Assembly (NCBI RefSeq): GCF_030814655.1
Contig: NZ_JAUSVK010000001.1
Coordinates: 5,277,001-5,341,000, forward strand
Direction: 5' to 3'
DNA from: Labrys monachus
GTDB taxonomy: Bacteria > Pseudomonadota > Alphaproteobacteria > Rhizobiales > Labraceae
Length of the DNA stretch: 64,000 nt
The notes under the pieces are model-generated. The model was given only the letters and a program-made list of their open reading frames with translations. It ran no database searches and had not been told where the DNA came from. Shown one piece after another: positions 54,171-64,000 of this stretch; position 1 is the first letter of the stretch; each line of letters opens with the position of its first letter. Position numbers and translations under genes: made by a program.

Positions 54171-55160
54171 TCAGAAGTGGCTGAAGCTGCCGCGCGCAAA
54201 GCGCGTGTCGGCGCCGCCGGGCGCGATGAAGCGCGGCGGCCCGGCTTCCTCCGTCACGACGCCGACGCGGGTGACGTCGATGCGCGCCGCCTTCGCCGCC
54301 CCGACGAAGGCTTCCTCGCCGGAAGGCGGCACGGTGCACAGGATCTCGTAGTCGTCCCCGCCGGTCAGCGCCGTCTCGAAACAGGCGGCGTCGCCCGCCA
54401 CGGCCCGGCGGGCCGCTGCCGAGAGCGGCACCTGCGACAGATCGATGGTCGCCGAGACGCCCGAAGCCCGCAGCAGCTTGGCGAGGTCCCCGACGAAACC
54501 GTCCGAGACGTCCATGGTGGCGGAGGCATGGGCGAGCAGCGCAGGGGCCAGCGCCACACGCGGTTCCGGCAGCAGATAGCGCCCGGTGAGAAAGGCTCGA
54601 TCCTCCGGCCCGAGCCGGTCCGCAAAGGCGTCCCGGCCCGTCCGCGTCAGCAGCCCCAGCGCGCCGTCGCCGATCGTGCCGGAGACATAGACGGCGTCGC
54701 CGGCCCTCGCGCCGTCGCGGCGGGGTATGTCGGCAGCCGGCACCAGCCCGAAGGCGGTGACGGCGATAGTCAGCGGGCCGGGCGTCCTCACGGTATCGCC
54801 GCCGAGCAGGGAAAACGAGAACGCCGCCGCATCCCGGGCCAGGCCTTCGGCGAAGAGGGCGAGCCATTCGTCGGTCCACCCCGCCGGCAACGCCAGGCTG
54901 AGGGTGAAGGCATGGGGCCGCGCACCCTTGGCGGCGAGGTCGGAAAGGTTGACGCGCAGCGATTTGCGCGCGACGAGGTCGGCGGCGTCGTCGGCCAGGA
55001 AATGCACGCCGGCGACCAGCATGTCGGCCGTCACCACCAGATGGCGGCCGGCGGGCACGCTGAGGACCGCAGCATCGTCCGTCAGCCCCCGCGCACCCGC
55101 GAGTGTTGCGAGCGGCGCGAAGAAGCGGCTGATCAACTGGTCTTCGGTGAGCCGCGTCAT
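54171..55160 (-). CDS. thiL: thiamine-monophosphate kinase
   Basis: A 329-residue PurM-like ATP-dependent kinase making thiamine pyrophosphate. Motifs are GLTDDAAVLSVPAG, VVTADMLVAGVHFLADD, RVNLSDLAAKGARPHAF, MDVSDGFVGDLAKLL and TGGDDYEILCTVPP, which hold the Mg2+ and phosphate ligands. It follows nusB by 48 bases; nusB-thiL is a common neighbour pair. Confidence 0.95.
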   Translation of the reverse strand: MTRLTEDQLISRFFAPLATLAGARGLTDDAAVLSVPAGRHLVVTADMLVAGVHFLADDAADLVARKSLRVNLSDLAAKGARPHAFTLSLALPAGWTDEWLALFAEGLARDAAAFSFSLLGGDTVRTPGPLTIAVTAFGLVPAADIPRRDGARAGDAVYVSGTIGDGALGLLTRTGRDAFADRLGPEDRAFLTGRYLLPEPRVALAPALLAHASATMDVSDGFVGDLAKLLRASGVSATIDLSQVPLSAAARRAVAGDAACFETALTGGDDYEILCTVPPSGEEAFVGAAKAARIDVTRVGVVTEEAGPPRFIAPGGADTRFARGSFSHF

Positions 55161-55208
55161 GGTCCGTTCCTGGAACCGGGGCGCCGGCCCGCGGACCGGC
55201 GCGTCCGG

Positions 55209-55670
55209 CTACGACGCCCGCAGATGGTCGCCGCGCTCGGCCCTGGCGATCTTGTCGAGGACGGCATTGACCATGCCCGCCTCCTCGCGTTCGAGGAAGG
55301 CGTGGGCGACGTCGACATATTCGGAGATCGTCACCTTGGGCGGAATGTCATGGCGGGCGGTCAGCTCATAGACGCCGGCACGCATGATGGCGCGCATGAT
55401 GGCATCGACCCGCTTCAGCGGCCAACCGTCGGCGAGCGCCCGATCGACCTTCGGATCGATGCTGCGCTGCTCGCGCACCACCCCACCGACGATGTCGCGG
55501 AAGAAGGCCGCCTCGGCCGGCGTATATTCGACGCCCTCGATCTCCTGGCCGATCCAGTAGCCCTCGAACTCCGCAAGCACGTCGACGACGCCCGTCCCCG
55601 TCAGGTCCATCTGGTAGAGCGCCTGCACCGCCGCAAGGCGGGCCGCCGAACGTTTCTGGGCCCGTGTCAT
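55209..55670 (-). CDS. nusB: transcription antitermination protein NusB
   Basis: A 153-residue all-helical RNA-binding protein that, with NusE, prevents early termination in rRNA operons. It has the N-terminal arginine-rich [55 protein letters not shown], and the C-terminal [28 protein letters not shown]. Its ATG overlaps the ribH stop by four bases. Confidence 0.96.
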   Translation of the reverse strand: MTRAQKRSAARLAAVQALYQMDLTGTGVVDVLAEFEGYWIGQEIEGVEYTPAEAAFFRDIVGGVVREQRSIDPKVDRALADGWPLKRVDAIMRAIMRAGVYELTARHDIPPKVTISEYVDVAHAFLEREEAGMVNAVLDKIARAERGDHLRAS

Positions 55671-56173
55671 TCCCCTGCCCCGTACAAGCGGCGTTTGAGC
55701 CCCACCATATGGAGGGCGGCATCGGCGGCGCCTCCGCCCTTGTTCATGTCGGAGATGCTGGCGCGCGCATGGGCCTGGGCGTCGTTCTCCACCGTGAGGA
55801 TGCCGTTGCCGAGAGGCAGCGCACGCTGGACCGAGAGATCCATGAGCGCGCGCGCGCTTTCCCCGGCAACGATGTCGTAATGGGTAGTCTCGCCGCGCAC
55901 GACGCAGCCCAGCGCCACCGCACCGTCATAGGCCCGCCCGCGCAAGGCCGCCGCATCCAGCGCCATCACGATCGCGGCAGGTATTTCGAGCGCGCCGGGA
56001 ACGGTGATCACGTCGAAGCTCGCGCCGGCCGCCTTGATCGCACCGGTCGCGCCGGTGAGGAGGTCATCGGCGATTTCGTCATAATAGCGCGCCTCCACGA
56101 TGAGAATATGGGGCGGAAGCGGACCGCCGAAACGGGTGTCGGCGCTTTCGTTAGAACGGCGCGGGCCGGCCAT
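55667..56173 (-). CDS. ribH: 6,7-dimethyl-8-ribityllumazine synthase
   Basis: A 168-codon gene starting at ATG 56173; an ATG at 56203 adds ten unlikely residues. It joins the ribitylaminopyrimidine and dihydroxybutanone phosphate into lumazine. Signatures are [66 protein letters not shown] (catalytic His) and [15 protein letters not shown]. It is coupled to nusB; a 273-base gap with a MITE-like element separates it from ribE. Confidence 0.95.
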   Translation of the reverse strand: MAGPRRSNESADTRFGGPLPPHILIVEARYYDEIADDLLTGATGAIKAAGASFDVITVPGALEIPAAIVMALDAAALRGRAYDGAVALGCVVRGETTHYDIVAGESARALMDLSVQRALPLGNGILTVENDAQAHARASISDMNKGGGAADAALHMVGLKRRLYGAGE

Positions 56174-56248
56174 GGGACATCTCTTGGTGAAACAGGGCGG
56201 CAACCCGGTCGGGTCATGCCGCGGAACATTGCCATTGGCGGTTCACTA

Positions 56249-56447
56249 GAGCAAAACGCGTTTCGGCGGAACGCCTTTTTGCTCCAGCTCTTGTTTCGAC
56301 GCCTCGTTGCGTTTCCCGCCAATTCGGTCAAACCGCAGAACGCGCCCGAGCATCCTCCAAAAAAGCCGATCGGCTTTTCGATCAGGAAAATTCGTCAAAA
56401 CAACGGGTTAGAGAAAAATTGCGAGTCGGTGCAATCGACGCCTGCTC
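56249..56447. mobile_element. MITE-like element with TA flanks and GAGC/GCTC ends
   Basis: A 199-base element without coding capacity lies between ribH and ribE. Its ends are GAGCAAAACGCG and, inverted, GAGCAGGCGTCG; both sides are flanked by TA (56247-56248 and 56448-56449). The IS630 at 30.25 kb also has TA flanks and ends beginning GAGC, so the element may be mobilised by an IS630-type transposase. Internal hairpins (AAAAAGCCGATCGGCTTTT) are present. Its last base and the TA form the ribE stop codon. Confidence 0.5.
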
Positions 56448-57061
56448 TAGCGCCCGGCGGCGACATCCGCAAGCCGTGCGGCATAGCGCGCCATGGTATC
56501 GATCTCGATATTGACGGCGTCGCCGACCTTGGCCCGGCCCCAGGTGGTGACGGCAAGCGTATGCGGGATCATCATGACGCTGAATTCGTCGCCCTCGACG
56601 TGATTGACGGTCAGGGACGTGCCGTCCAGCGCCACCGAGCCCTTCTGCGCGATGAATTTCGACAGGTCCTTCGGCGCGCGGAAGACGAAATGCGCGGTTC
56701 CGTCCTGGTCGCGCCGGGAGACGATCTCGGCGACGCCGTCGACATGGCCCGAGACGATGTGCCCCCCGAGTTCGTCGCCGATGCGCAGCGCCCGTTCGAG
56801 ATTGACCTTGTCGCCGACCTTCCAGCCCGACATCGTCGTGCGCTCGATCGTCTCGGACGAGGCGTCGATGGTGAAGACGGTGTCGGCATTGCCGCGGGCG
56901 GCGAGCGTCGTCACGGTGAGGCAGATGCCGGCATTGGCGATCGAGGCGCCGATGGGGATCGAATCGAGGGGATAGCCGCAGGCGATGGCGATCCTCTTGG
57001 CCGAGCCGTGATCCTCGAGCGAAACGATCTCGCCGACATCGGTGACGATTCCGGTGAACAT
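56447..57061 (-). CDS. ribE: riboflavin synthase
   Basis: A 204-residue enzyme that dismutates two lumazines into riboflavin. It has two similar lumazine-binding domains: MFTGIVTDVGEIVSLEDHG with SIANAGICLTV, and GHIVSGHVDGVAEIVSRRDQDG with SVALDGTSLTVNHVEG. The stop TAG is made from the end of the MITE-like element plus its TA flank. A three-base gap separates it from ribD upstream. Confidence 0.95.
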   Translation of the reverse strand: MFTGIVTDVGEIVSLEDHGSAKRIAIACGYPLDSIPIGASIANAGICLTVTTLAARGNADTVFTIDASSETIERTTMSGWKVGDKVNLERALRIGDELGGHIVSGHVDGVAEIVSRRDQDGTAHFVFRAPKDLSKFIAQKGSVALDGTSLTVNHVEGDEFSVMMIPHTLAVTTWGRAKVGDAVNIEIDTMARYAARLADVAAGR

Positions 57062-57064
57062 GCA

Positions 57065-58210
57065 TCAACTCCTGCGCTGAACGGTCATGATATCATGGCC
57101 CGCCATTTTCGCGGCCATGTTGGGCAATTGCCTGTCGAGGATCGCCAGCAATTCGGGCGTGAGCGCCGCAAGGCCCTCGCCGATCGGAGCGGGCGAGCAG
57201 AACTGCACGAATTCCTCGACGAGATCGGCCTCGATCAGTGACGCCGCGAGCCGGGGCCCGGCCTCGACCAGCAGGCGCGTGATGCCGCGCGTGCCGAGGA
57301 GGCGCAGCGCCTCGCCGAGGTCCAGCGAGGGGCGGCCGGAGACCGCATCGGGGCCGACGCGCATGACCTCGACGCCCGCATCGGTCAGGATCCTCTCGGC
57401 AGCCGCCGGCGCGTCGCTGCGGGCGATCACCCAGAGGGGCACGTCGCGGGCGCCGCGCACCAGCTTGGAGGCGGGCGGCAGGCGCAGGTTCGAATCGAAG
57501 ACGATGCGAATCGGCGAGCGCTCCTCGAGGCCGGGCAGCCGCACCGTCAGCCGCGGATCGTCGGCCAGGACCGTGCCGACGCCGACGGCGATGGCGTCGC
57601 TCTGCGCCCGCATCATATGGACGCGTGCGCTCGCCTCGGGCCCGGTGATCCTCACCGGCGCCCCGCCCGGCCCCGCCAGCTTGCCGTCGGCGGAGACGGC
57701 GATCTTCACCGTCACGGCCGGCCGGCCGAAGACCACGCGGGTGATGTGGCCGACATGGGCCTGGTAGGCCTCGTCCGCGAGCACGCCTTCGGTGACGTCG
57801 AGCCCGTAGCGGACCAGCATGTCGAAGCCCCGGCCGCCGACGCGCGGATCGGGGTCCCGCAAGGCGCCGACGATCCGGGCGACGCCCGCCCGGGCCAGCG
57901 CGTCGGCGCAGGGGCCGGTGCGGCCGTAATGCGAGCAGGGCTCCAGCGTCACATAGGCCGTGGCGCCCTTCGCCAGCGGTCCCGCCTCGGCGAGGGCCTG
58001 CGTCTCCGCATGGGGGCGGCCGCCCGGCTGGGTCCAGCCGCGGCCGACCACGACGTCATGCCCGCCCTCGCGGCGGACGATCACGCACCCCACCGCCGGA
58101 TTGGGCCAGGTATTGCCCAGGCCGCGGCGTCCCAGCGCCAGCGCCGCGCGCATGAAGCGCTCATCGCGCCGAAGATCGTCGATGGCGACGGGGGGAGAAG
58201 CGGGGGTCAC
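57065..58210 (-). CDS. ribD: bifunctional riboflavin deaminase/reductase
   Basis: A 381-residue two-domain enzyme. The deaminase half has NTWPNPAVGCVIVRREGG, PHAETQAL (zinc His and catalytic Glu) and TLEPCSHYGRTGPCADAL (zinc cysteines). The reductase half begins near residue 165 with PAVTVKIAVSADGKLAG and has SDAIAVGVGTVLADDPRLTVR. GTG 58210 is proposed; an upstream TTG at 58324, which would overlap the nrdR stop, gives an atypical leader. The gene lies about 110 bases from nrdR. Confidence 0.93.
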   Translation of the reverse strand: MTPASPPVAIDDLRRDERFMRAALALGRRGLGNTWPNPAVGCVIVRREGGHDVVVGRGWTQPGGRPHAETQALAEAGPLAKGATAYVTLEPCSHYGRTGPCADALARAGVARIVGALRDPDPRVGGRGFDMLVRYGLDVTEGVLADEAYQAHVGHITRVVFGRPAVTVKIAVSADGKLAGPGGAPVRITGPEASARVHMMRAQSDAIAVGVGTVLADDPRLTVRLPGLEERSPIRIVFDSNLRLPPASKLVRGARDVPLWVIARSDAPAAAERILTDAGVEVMRVGPDAVSGRPSLDLGEALRLLGTRGITRLLVEAGPRLAASLIEADLVEEFVQFCSPAPIGEGLAALTPELLAILDRQLPNMAAKMAGHDIMTVQRRS

Positions 58211-58320
58211 GGCGGGTTCGAAAGTCCGGTCAGGAGGCGGGCTCGGCAGCAAATAGTCACCGGGCGCGAAAAGAAAAGAGCGTTTATCGGGAACGATCGA
58301 TGCAGTCCCCGCATGGCCTC

Positions 58321-58812
58321 TCAATCCTGGGCGTCGCCCCGCCCCTCCGGCCGGCCCTCATCTTCCGTGGAAAGTTCACCGAGGAAGGCCTCGAAATCCT
58401 TGGCTTCCCGGAAATTCCGGTACACCGAGGCGAAGCGGACATAGGCGACGTCGTCCAGGGCCTTGAGGCCCTTCATGGCGATGCGCCCGATCTCCTCGGA
58501 GGTGATCTCGCTTTCGCCGAGGCTCTCGATCTGGCGGACCAGCCCGTTGACGAGCCTCTCGATACGCTCCTCGCTCACCGGACGTTTGCGAAGAGCCACC
58601 TCGATCGAGCGGGACAACTTGTCGCGGTCGAAGCTGACCTTCCGCCCCGAACGTTTCACCACGGTCAGCTCGCGCAGCTGCACGCGCTCGAACGTGGTGA
58701 AGCGGCCGCCGCAGTCGGAGCAGACGCGGCGGCGGCGGATCGAGGTTCCGTCATCGGTCGGGCGGCTGTCCTTCACCTGGGTATCGAAGCCGCCGCAATA
58801 GGGGCATTTCAT
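58321..58812 (-). CDS. nrdR: transcriptional repressor NrdR
   Basis: A 163-residue repressor of ribonucleotide reductase genes that senses dATP/ATP. The zinc ribbon is [17 protein letters not shown] with [12 protein letters not shown], followed by an ATP-cone from about residue 48 ([20 protein letters not shown]). ATG 58812 matches the universal MKCPYC start. glyA-nrdR-ribD is the standard alphaproteobacterial order. Confidence 0.96.
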   Translation of the reverse strand: MKCPYCGGFDTQVKDSRPTDDGTSIRRRRVCSDCGGRFTTFERVQLRELTVVKRSGRKVSFDRDKLSRSIEVALRKRPVSEERIERLVNGLVRQIESLGESEITSEEIGRIAMKGLKALDDVAYVRFASVYRNFREAKDFEAFLGELSTEDEGRPEGRGDAQD

Positions 58813-58837
58813 GCCGTATATCCGTTCGAAATTCCCG

Positions 58838-58914
58838 CAGCGCGGACATCCAGTCCGCATCTGCGTCCTGCCGGCGTCGCGTTACGGGAGGCGGACAGGA
58901 TGTCCGCGCTCCTC
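58838..58914. repeat. REP-like paired inverted element between glyA and nrdR
   Basis: AGCGCGGACATCCAGTCCGC and, about 35 bases on, its inverted copy GCGGACAGGATGTCCGCGCT. The architecture equals that at 6268-6336, with two facing copies around a GC-rich loop. It fills the glyA-nrdR gap and could lower downstream expression. Confidence 0.7.
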
Positions 58915-58923
58915 GATACGCCC

Positions 58924-60219
58924 TCAGTAGATCGGGAAGCGCGCCGTCAGCCGGTTGACACGCGTCCGCACGTCCTGCTCGACCGCCCCGTTGTTCTCCG
59001 CCCCGTTCTTCGCCAAGCCTTCCAGCGCCTCGGTGATGAGGTCGCCGACTTCCTCGAATTCCTTGGCGGCGAAGCCGCGCGAGGTCGCCGCCGGCGTTCC
59101 CAGGCGGACGCCGGAGGTCACCGTCGGCTTTTGCGGATCATAGGGGATGCCGTTCTTGTTGCAGGTGATGTGGGCGCGTTCCAGCGCCTTCTCGGCCAGG
59201 TTGCCGGTGATGTTCTTCGGACGAAGATCGACCAGCATCAAATGGTTGTCGGTCCCGCCGGTGACGATGTCGAAGCCGTTGGCCTTGAGATTGGCGGCGA
59301 GAGCCGCGGCATTGTCGACCACCTGGCGGGCATAGGTCTTGAATTCCGGCCGCAGCGCCTCGCCGAACGCCACCGCCTTGGCGGCGATGACATGCATCAG
59401 CGGTCCGCCCTGCAGGCCCGGAAACACCGCCGAATTGATCTTCTTGGCGATGTCCTCGTCATTGGTGAGGATGATGCCGCCGCGGGGGCCGCGCAGGGTC
59501 TTGTGGGTGGTGGAGGTCGCGACATGGGCATGCGGGAAGGGCGAGGGATGCGCGTCGCCGGCGACCAGCCCGGCGAAATGCGCCATGTCGACGACGAAAT
59601 AGGCGCCAACGGCATCGGCGATCGCCCGGAAGCGCGGGAAATCCCAGTGGCGGGCATAGCCGGAACCGCCGGCGATGATCAGCTTCGGCTTGTGCTCATG
59701 GGCCAGACGCTCGACTTCGTCCATGTCGACGCGCTGGTCCTCCGGGCGCACATTGTAGGGCACCACGTTGAACCAGCGGCCGGACATGTTGACGGAGGAG
59801 CCGTGGGTGAGATGGCCGCCTGCGTTCAGGTTGAGGCCCATGAAGGTGTCGCCGGGCTTCATCAGCGCCAGGAACACGCCCTGGTTGGCCTGGCTGCCGG
59901 AGTTGGGCTGGACATTGGCGAATTTGCAGCCGAACAGCCGCGTCACCCGCTCGATGGCGAGGTTCTCGGCCATGTCGACGAACTCGCAGCCGCCATAATA
60001 GCGCCGGCCCGGATAGCCCTCGGCATATTTGTTGGTCATGATCGACCCCTGCGCCTCGAGGACGGCCCGGGAGACGATGTTCTCGGATGCGATCAGTTCG
60101 ATATGGTCGCGCAGCCGGCCGAGCTCCAGATCGATGGTGCGCGCCAGTTCCGGATCGGCAGCATGCAGATCAGCGGCAAAGAAACTGTTCGACAGGGTAG
60201 AGGAGCGAGCGTCATTCAT
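58924..60219 (-). CDS. glyA: serine hydroxymethyltransferase
   Basis: A 431-residue PLP enzyme interconverting serine and glycine with tetrahydrofolate. Marks are [60 protein letters not shown] and the PLP lysine in [13 protein letters not shown]. The start ATG 60219 has only a weak AAGG upstream. It is the first gene of the minus-strand run through nrdR and rib genes. Confidence 0.97.
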   Translation of the reverse strand: MNDARSSTLSNSFFAADLHAADPELARTIDLELGRLRDHIELIASENIVSRAVLEAQGSIMTNKYAEGYPGRRYYGGCEFVDMAENLAIERVTRLFGCKFANVQPNSGSQANQGVFLALMKPGDTFMGLNLNAGGHLTHGSSVNMSGRWFNVVPYNVRPEDQRVDMDEVERLAHEHKPKLIIAGGSGYARHWDFPRFRAIADAVGAYFVVDMAHFAGLVAGDAHPSPFPHAHVATSTTHKTLRGPRGGIILTNDEDIAKKINSAVFPGLQGGPLMHVIAAKAVAFGEALRPEFKTYARQVVDNAAALAANLKANGFDIVTGGTDNHLMLVDLRPKNITGNLAEKALERAHITCNKNGIPYDPQKPTVTSGVRLGTPAATSRGFAAKEFEEVGDLITEALEGLAKNGAENNGAVEQDVRTRVNRLTARFPIY

Positions 60220-60334
60220 CAGGAACGGGCCTTGTCTGGAAAGATGCAGAGGATCTAGAGCAACGGCGGCATGATTTCATGTCTGCAAACGACCGGCAGG
60301 TGATCGCAGACCCCAGAGCCGATAGCCTATTTTG

Positions 60335-60376
60335 CAGCAAAAATGAAACGGCGCCGCAAATGAATTTGCAGCGCCG
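60335..60376 (-). terminator. terminator of the L,D-transpeptidase gene
   Basis: GGCGCCGCAAAT-GA-ATTTGCAGCGCC (60350-60375) forms a 12-base stem with one mismatch. On the minus strand it is followed by GTTTCATTTTTGC, 33 bases after the stop of the gene at 60409. A good intrinsic terminator in position and tail. Confidence 0.7.
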
Positions 60377-60408
60377 CCATGACTGTGAAGGGGAGTCGGG
60401 AGGAGGCG

Positions 60409-61653
60409 TCAGCCCTGCTCGTCCTGCTGGACGACGGCGAGCGAGGCATAGCCGTCCTTGTTGTAGACGTCGTCGCGGAACTGGATGATCCCTTCCGGGG
60501 TCGCCCAGGCGGTGACATAGGTCCAGAACACCGGCACCTTCTGCACCGGCGACGCGGTGAGGCGGGCACCGGAGCGGATCACCTCATCGATATGGTCGCG
60601 GCTATATTCGGTGCCCTGGAGGATCCAGGCGCAAAGTTCACGCACATCCTGCACGCGGGCGCAGCCGGAGGAATCGAAGCGGTACTCCGAGCCGAACACC
60701 GACTTGTAGGGCGTATCATGCATGTACACGCCGTATTTGTTGGCGATGTTGATGCGGACCTGGCCGAGCGAATTGCCGAAGCCCGGGTCCTGCGTGAAGC
60801 GCATGCGGGTGGCTTCGTCGGTGTTCCAGTTGATCTGCTCGGCCTGGATCTCCTGCCCCTGCGGATTATAGATGCGGATATGATGGTCGGCCAGATAGCT
60901 CGGCTCCTTCTGCATCATCGGGATCAGGTCCTTCTTGATGATGGAGAGAGGCACGGTCCAGAACGGGTTGAAATTGACGTTCTGCACTTCCGTCGACATC
61001 ACCGGCGACGGCCGGTCCGGCTTGCCGATCACCGTGTTGTGGCGCTGTTCGACCACGCCGTTGTTGACGGCCTCCAGCTCGGTCGCCGGAATGTTCATCA
61101 TGATGTAGCGACTGCCGAGACTGCTCATGCTGCGCAGGCGCACGAGGTTGATCTGCAGCTGGTTGACCCGCACGTCGATCGGGATGGCGAGAGCCGCGCG
61201 CGAGGTGTCGCCGACGACGCCGCTGGCGAGGATGCCGTGGCGCGACTGGAAGCGCTTCACCGCGCCGTCGAGATAGGAATCGAAGACGTTGGAATCGGCC
61301 AGGGACGGCGCGAGGTCGCCGGAGACCACCAGCCGGCGGCGCAGCGAGACGACGTCGTCATTGCGGTCGCCGAGCTGGAGACGCCCCTTGCCGGTCACCT
61401 GCGGCCAGCCGCCCTGGCCGGCCAGCTCGGTGTATTTCTGCAGGGCATTCTGCGTCGCCTGCAGCGTATAGGGGGAGAAGGTGGGAGAGGAGGACGTGGC
61501 GGCGGCGATCGGGCTCGCCACCGAATCGTAGCGTTCCTTCATCTCCATCTGGCCGAGGCCGAACTCATCCGCAAGGGAAGGACGCGCCAGAGCCGATGTC
61601 GCGGCACCGGCGGCCAGGGTAGCCAGGAAGTCGCGGCGAGAAAAACGGGACAT
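60409..61653 (-). CDS. L,D-transpeptidase (YkuD domain) with peptidoglycan-binding domain
   Basis: A 414-residue periplasmic enzyme that forms 3-3 cross-links or attaches proteins to peptidoglycan. The N-terminus SRRDFLATLAAGAATSALA is a Tat-like signal. A peptidoglycan-binding repeat is at about 95-160 (LGDRNDDVVSLRRRL...VKRFQSRHGILASGVVGDTSRAAL). The YkuD domain follows, with HDTPYKSVFGSEYRFDSSGCARVQDVRELC, where His, Ser-x-Gly-Cys and Arg form the catalytic site. It resembles YcbB/LdtD-type enzymes. Tat export of an LDT is less usual than Sec but fits SRRDFL. Confidence 0.88.
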   Translation of the reverse strand: MSRFSRRDFLATLAAGAATSALARPSLADEFGLGQMEMKERYDSVASPIAAATSSSPTFSPYTLQATQNALQKYTELAGQGGWPQVTGKGRLQLGDRNDDVVSLRRRLVVSGDLAPSLADSNVFDSYLDGAVKRFQSRHGILASGVVGDTSRAALAIPIDVRVNQLQINLVRLRSMSSLGSRYIMMNIPATELEAVNNGVVEQRHNTVIGKPDRPSPVMSTEVQNVNFNPFWTVPLSIIKKDLIPMMQKEPSYLADHHIRIYNPQGQEIQAEQINWNTDEATRMRFTQDPGFGNSLGQVRINIANKYGVYMHDTPYKSVFGSEYRFDSSGCARVQDVRELCAWILQGTEYSRDHIDEVIRSGARLTASPVQKVPVFWTYVTAWATPEGIIQFRDDVYNKDGYASLAVVQQDEQG

Positions 61654-61959
61654 ATCAATCCAATCCTGTCGTCAAACTAGGTTCCCCCACGCGCCGACCG
61701 TGTCGAGCTGCGGCCGGAGACCATCAATTGGCCCGGACGTAACATCGAATCGGTAAACGAACCGCGATTGGAGTCGAACTCTAAGCTGAAGGCGCAAAGG
61801 GCAACAATGAAACCTGCATTGTCCGTTAGCGGCAGAAAGAGGCAAAACCGGGACAAATGAGGCAAACCGGGCCGCGCATCACCGGCATGTGAGCAGCAAA
61901 TCGATGCGTGTGATAAATATGCAACACGTCATAGACGAAGGGCGAGACGGGGGGCTGCG

Positions 61960-62358
61960 CTATTTTACGCGGGCCGCCAGATAGGCCAGCGCCACATAGA
62001 CGAAGATCAGCACGGTGATCGTCGCCATCAAGGCATATTGCCGTCCGAAGATCTCCGGCTTGAAGACCAGGATGGCGAAGTGGGCGCCCGCCGCGATCAG
62101 CCAGATGACCCCGCCCCAGGCCGATGCCATCCACAGGCCGACGGCCGCGACGAGATCGAACACGGCGAAGAAGATGACGGCGCTCTGCGTCAGCACCGGC
62201 AATTCGAGGAAGCGCGCGGGATCGGCATGGCCGATGCCGAGAATGAGGCACCAATGGATGATGCCCTTGGCGAGCCAGATCACGCCGACGCCGCGCATGA
62301 ACCACAGGAGATAGATTCCATAGGGCTGGCCCTCACGATCGATCTCGATGTCGCTCAT
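61960..62358 (-). CDS. small integral membrane protein, possibly DUF6163 family
   Basis: A 132-residue protein with four predicted transmembrane helices: LLWFMRGVGVIWLAKGIIHWCLIL, SAVIFFAVFDLVAAVGLWMAS, GVIWLIAAGAHFAILVF and YALMATITVLIFVYVALAYLA. A short acidic N-terminus (MSDIEIDREG) is probably cytoplasmic. Such genes occur near hemB and the L,D-transpeptidase in Hyphomicrobiales; function unknown. It is divergent from hemB across 226 bases. Confidence 0.72.
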   Translation of the reverse strand: MSDIEIDREGQPYGIYLLWFMRGVGVIWLAKGIIHWCLILGIGHADPARFLELPVLTQSAVIFFAVFDLVAAVGLWMASAWGGVIWLIAAGAHFAILVFKPEIFGRQYALMATITVLIFVYVALAYLAARVK

Positions 62359-62551
62359 GCCCTGCCCGTTCCTCTCGCTCGCGGGTCCCCGCCCGCGGGA
62401 GCCCGTGGCCTTTTACCCGCCGATCGCCGCAAGGGCAAAGATTCTCGATCGGGTCCCCTCGCCCGCCGCCGTTCTCCCCTGTCCGACCCATGCGCGGCGG
62501 GCCGCACGGGTGTGACACCGGGGCATGTTCGCGGCCGGACGGATGTGATAA

Positions 62552-63628
<1,077 letters not shown>

Positions 63629-63655
63629 GCCGTCGCCCTTTCCCGCGCCGCCGCC

Positions 63656-63955
63656 TCACCGATCGATATGGCCGAGGTTCCGGCCGGGATCGAGCCTGTC
63701 GCGCACCAGCTGCTTGAGGGTCTTCACGTCCGGGAATCCGCCGTCGCGCTTGCGCTCCCAGATTTCCTCGCCGTCATACTCGATCCGGAAGGCACCGCCC
63801 GTCGCCGGAACCAGCGTGACGGAACCGATATCCTCGGCAAAGGTGGACAGCAATTCCTGCGCCATCCACGCCGCGCGCAGCAGCCACTGGCATTGACGGC
63901 AATAGACGATGGTGATGCGGGGCGGGGCTGCCCCTTCGGGTCCGGCTTGCGGCAT
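63656..63955 (-). CDS. SelT/SelW/SelH family (Rdx) protein
   Basis: A 99-residue thioredoxin-like protein. The N-terminus ITIVYCRQCQWLLRAAWMAQELL has the C-x-x-C redox motif, with cysteine in place of selenocysteine. It continues with SVTLVPATGGAFRIEYDGEEIWERKRDGGFPDVKTLKQLVRDRL, the typical Rdx ending. Bacterial members have no assigned partner. It converges on hemB. Confidence 0.88.
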   Translation of the reverse strand: MPQAGPEGAAPPRITIVYCRQCQWLLRAAWMAQELLSTFAEDIGSVTLVPATGGAFRIEYDGEEIWERKRDGGFPDVKTLKQLVRDRLDPGRNLGHIDR

Positions 63956-64000
63956 GGTTGTTCCGAGATTCGCGGGTTGTAGCTCTTGCGTGTCGTCCGG

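Noticed and set aside
56174-56446. Possible FMN riboswitch before ribH
   Set aside because: None of the conserved RFN blocks were seen; the gap is explained mostly by the TA-flanked element.

Overview
The window looks like chromosomal DNA of a GC-rich alphaproteobacterium of the order Hyphomicrobiales (Rhizobiales). Three syntenic blocks support this: plsX-fabH-ihfA-merR; glyA-nrdR-ribD-ribE-ribH-nusB-thiL-hppA; and folE/hisI beside an IscU-like scaffold gene, yidD and thrS. A DUF2849-cysI-cysH-DUF934 sulfur operon and a magnesium-type HemB agree. The genus cannot be fixed from sequence alone. Most of the window is core or conserved metabolism with dense, often overlapping genes.

Layout. 1-7.1 kb: the 3' end of a RidA-family gene, a DUF2459 membrane protein, a DsrE protein divergent from an AraC regulator, then a sugar-acid module (UxaA/GarD-type dehydratase, divergent FadR-type GntR regulator, aldo/keto reductase) and a GNAT acetyltransferase. 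7.2-10.6 kb: assimilatory sulfur reduction operon (DUF2849, sulfite reductase, APS-type CysH, DUF934). 10.7-23.7 kb: a small phasin-like protein, a giant AsmA/DUF3971 envelope protein divergent from a 1-Cys-type PrxQ/Bcp peroxiredoxin, a molybdopterin oxidoreductase coupled to a YdeI-like protein, a Tat-exported PhoD phosphatase, two tandem paralogous secreted proteins of unknown function, and a DUF3592 protein. 23.8-28.8 kb: agmatinase-purM-purN (all overlapping), a VOC protein and a CPA1 Na+/H+ antiporter.

28.9-33.5 kb is the one clearly accessory segment. It holds an AT-rich orphan gene and a second unknown gene cut by an IS630 element whose ends, TA target duplication and frameshift site can all be read. 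It is followed by about 1.8 kb without a credible gene that is packed with palindromic repeats. 33.5-43.6 kb returns to core genes: rpsI-rplM with terminator and promoter, a YdjA-like nitroreductase, a three-repeat periplasmic protein, an autoregulated-looking ArsR/SRPBCC pair, an MHS-type MFS transporter, hisI, folE, the Fe-S scaffold, yidD and thrS. 43.7-48 kb: a TetR regulator, a possible small RNA with a strong terminator, a nickel/cobalt transporter preceded by a perfect 10-bp inverted repeat, tRNA-Thr and sdaA. 48.2-64 kb: fatty-acid initiation genes with ihfA and merR, then hppA, thiL, nusB, the riboflavin genes, nrdR and glyA on the minus strand, an L,D-transpeptidase, a small membrane protein, hemB and a SelW-like protein.

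No CRISPR array, toxin-antitoxin pair, prophage or secondary-metabolite cluster was recognised. The observations most worth following are the interrupted gene plus AT-rich orphan (29.35-31.73 kb), a TA-flanked MITE-like element that supplies the ribE stop codon, a family of paired inverted REP-like elements, three operator-like palindromes at regulator or transporter starts, and the orphan terminator at 44.9 kb.
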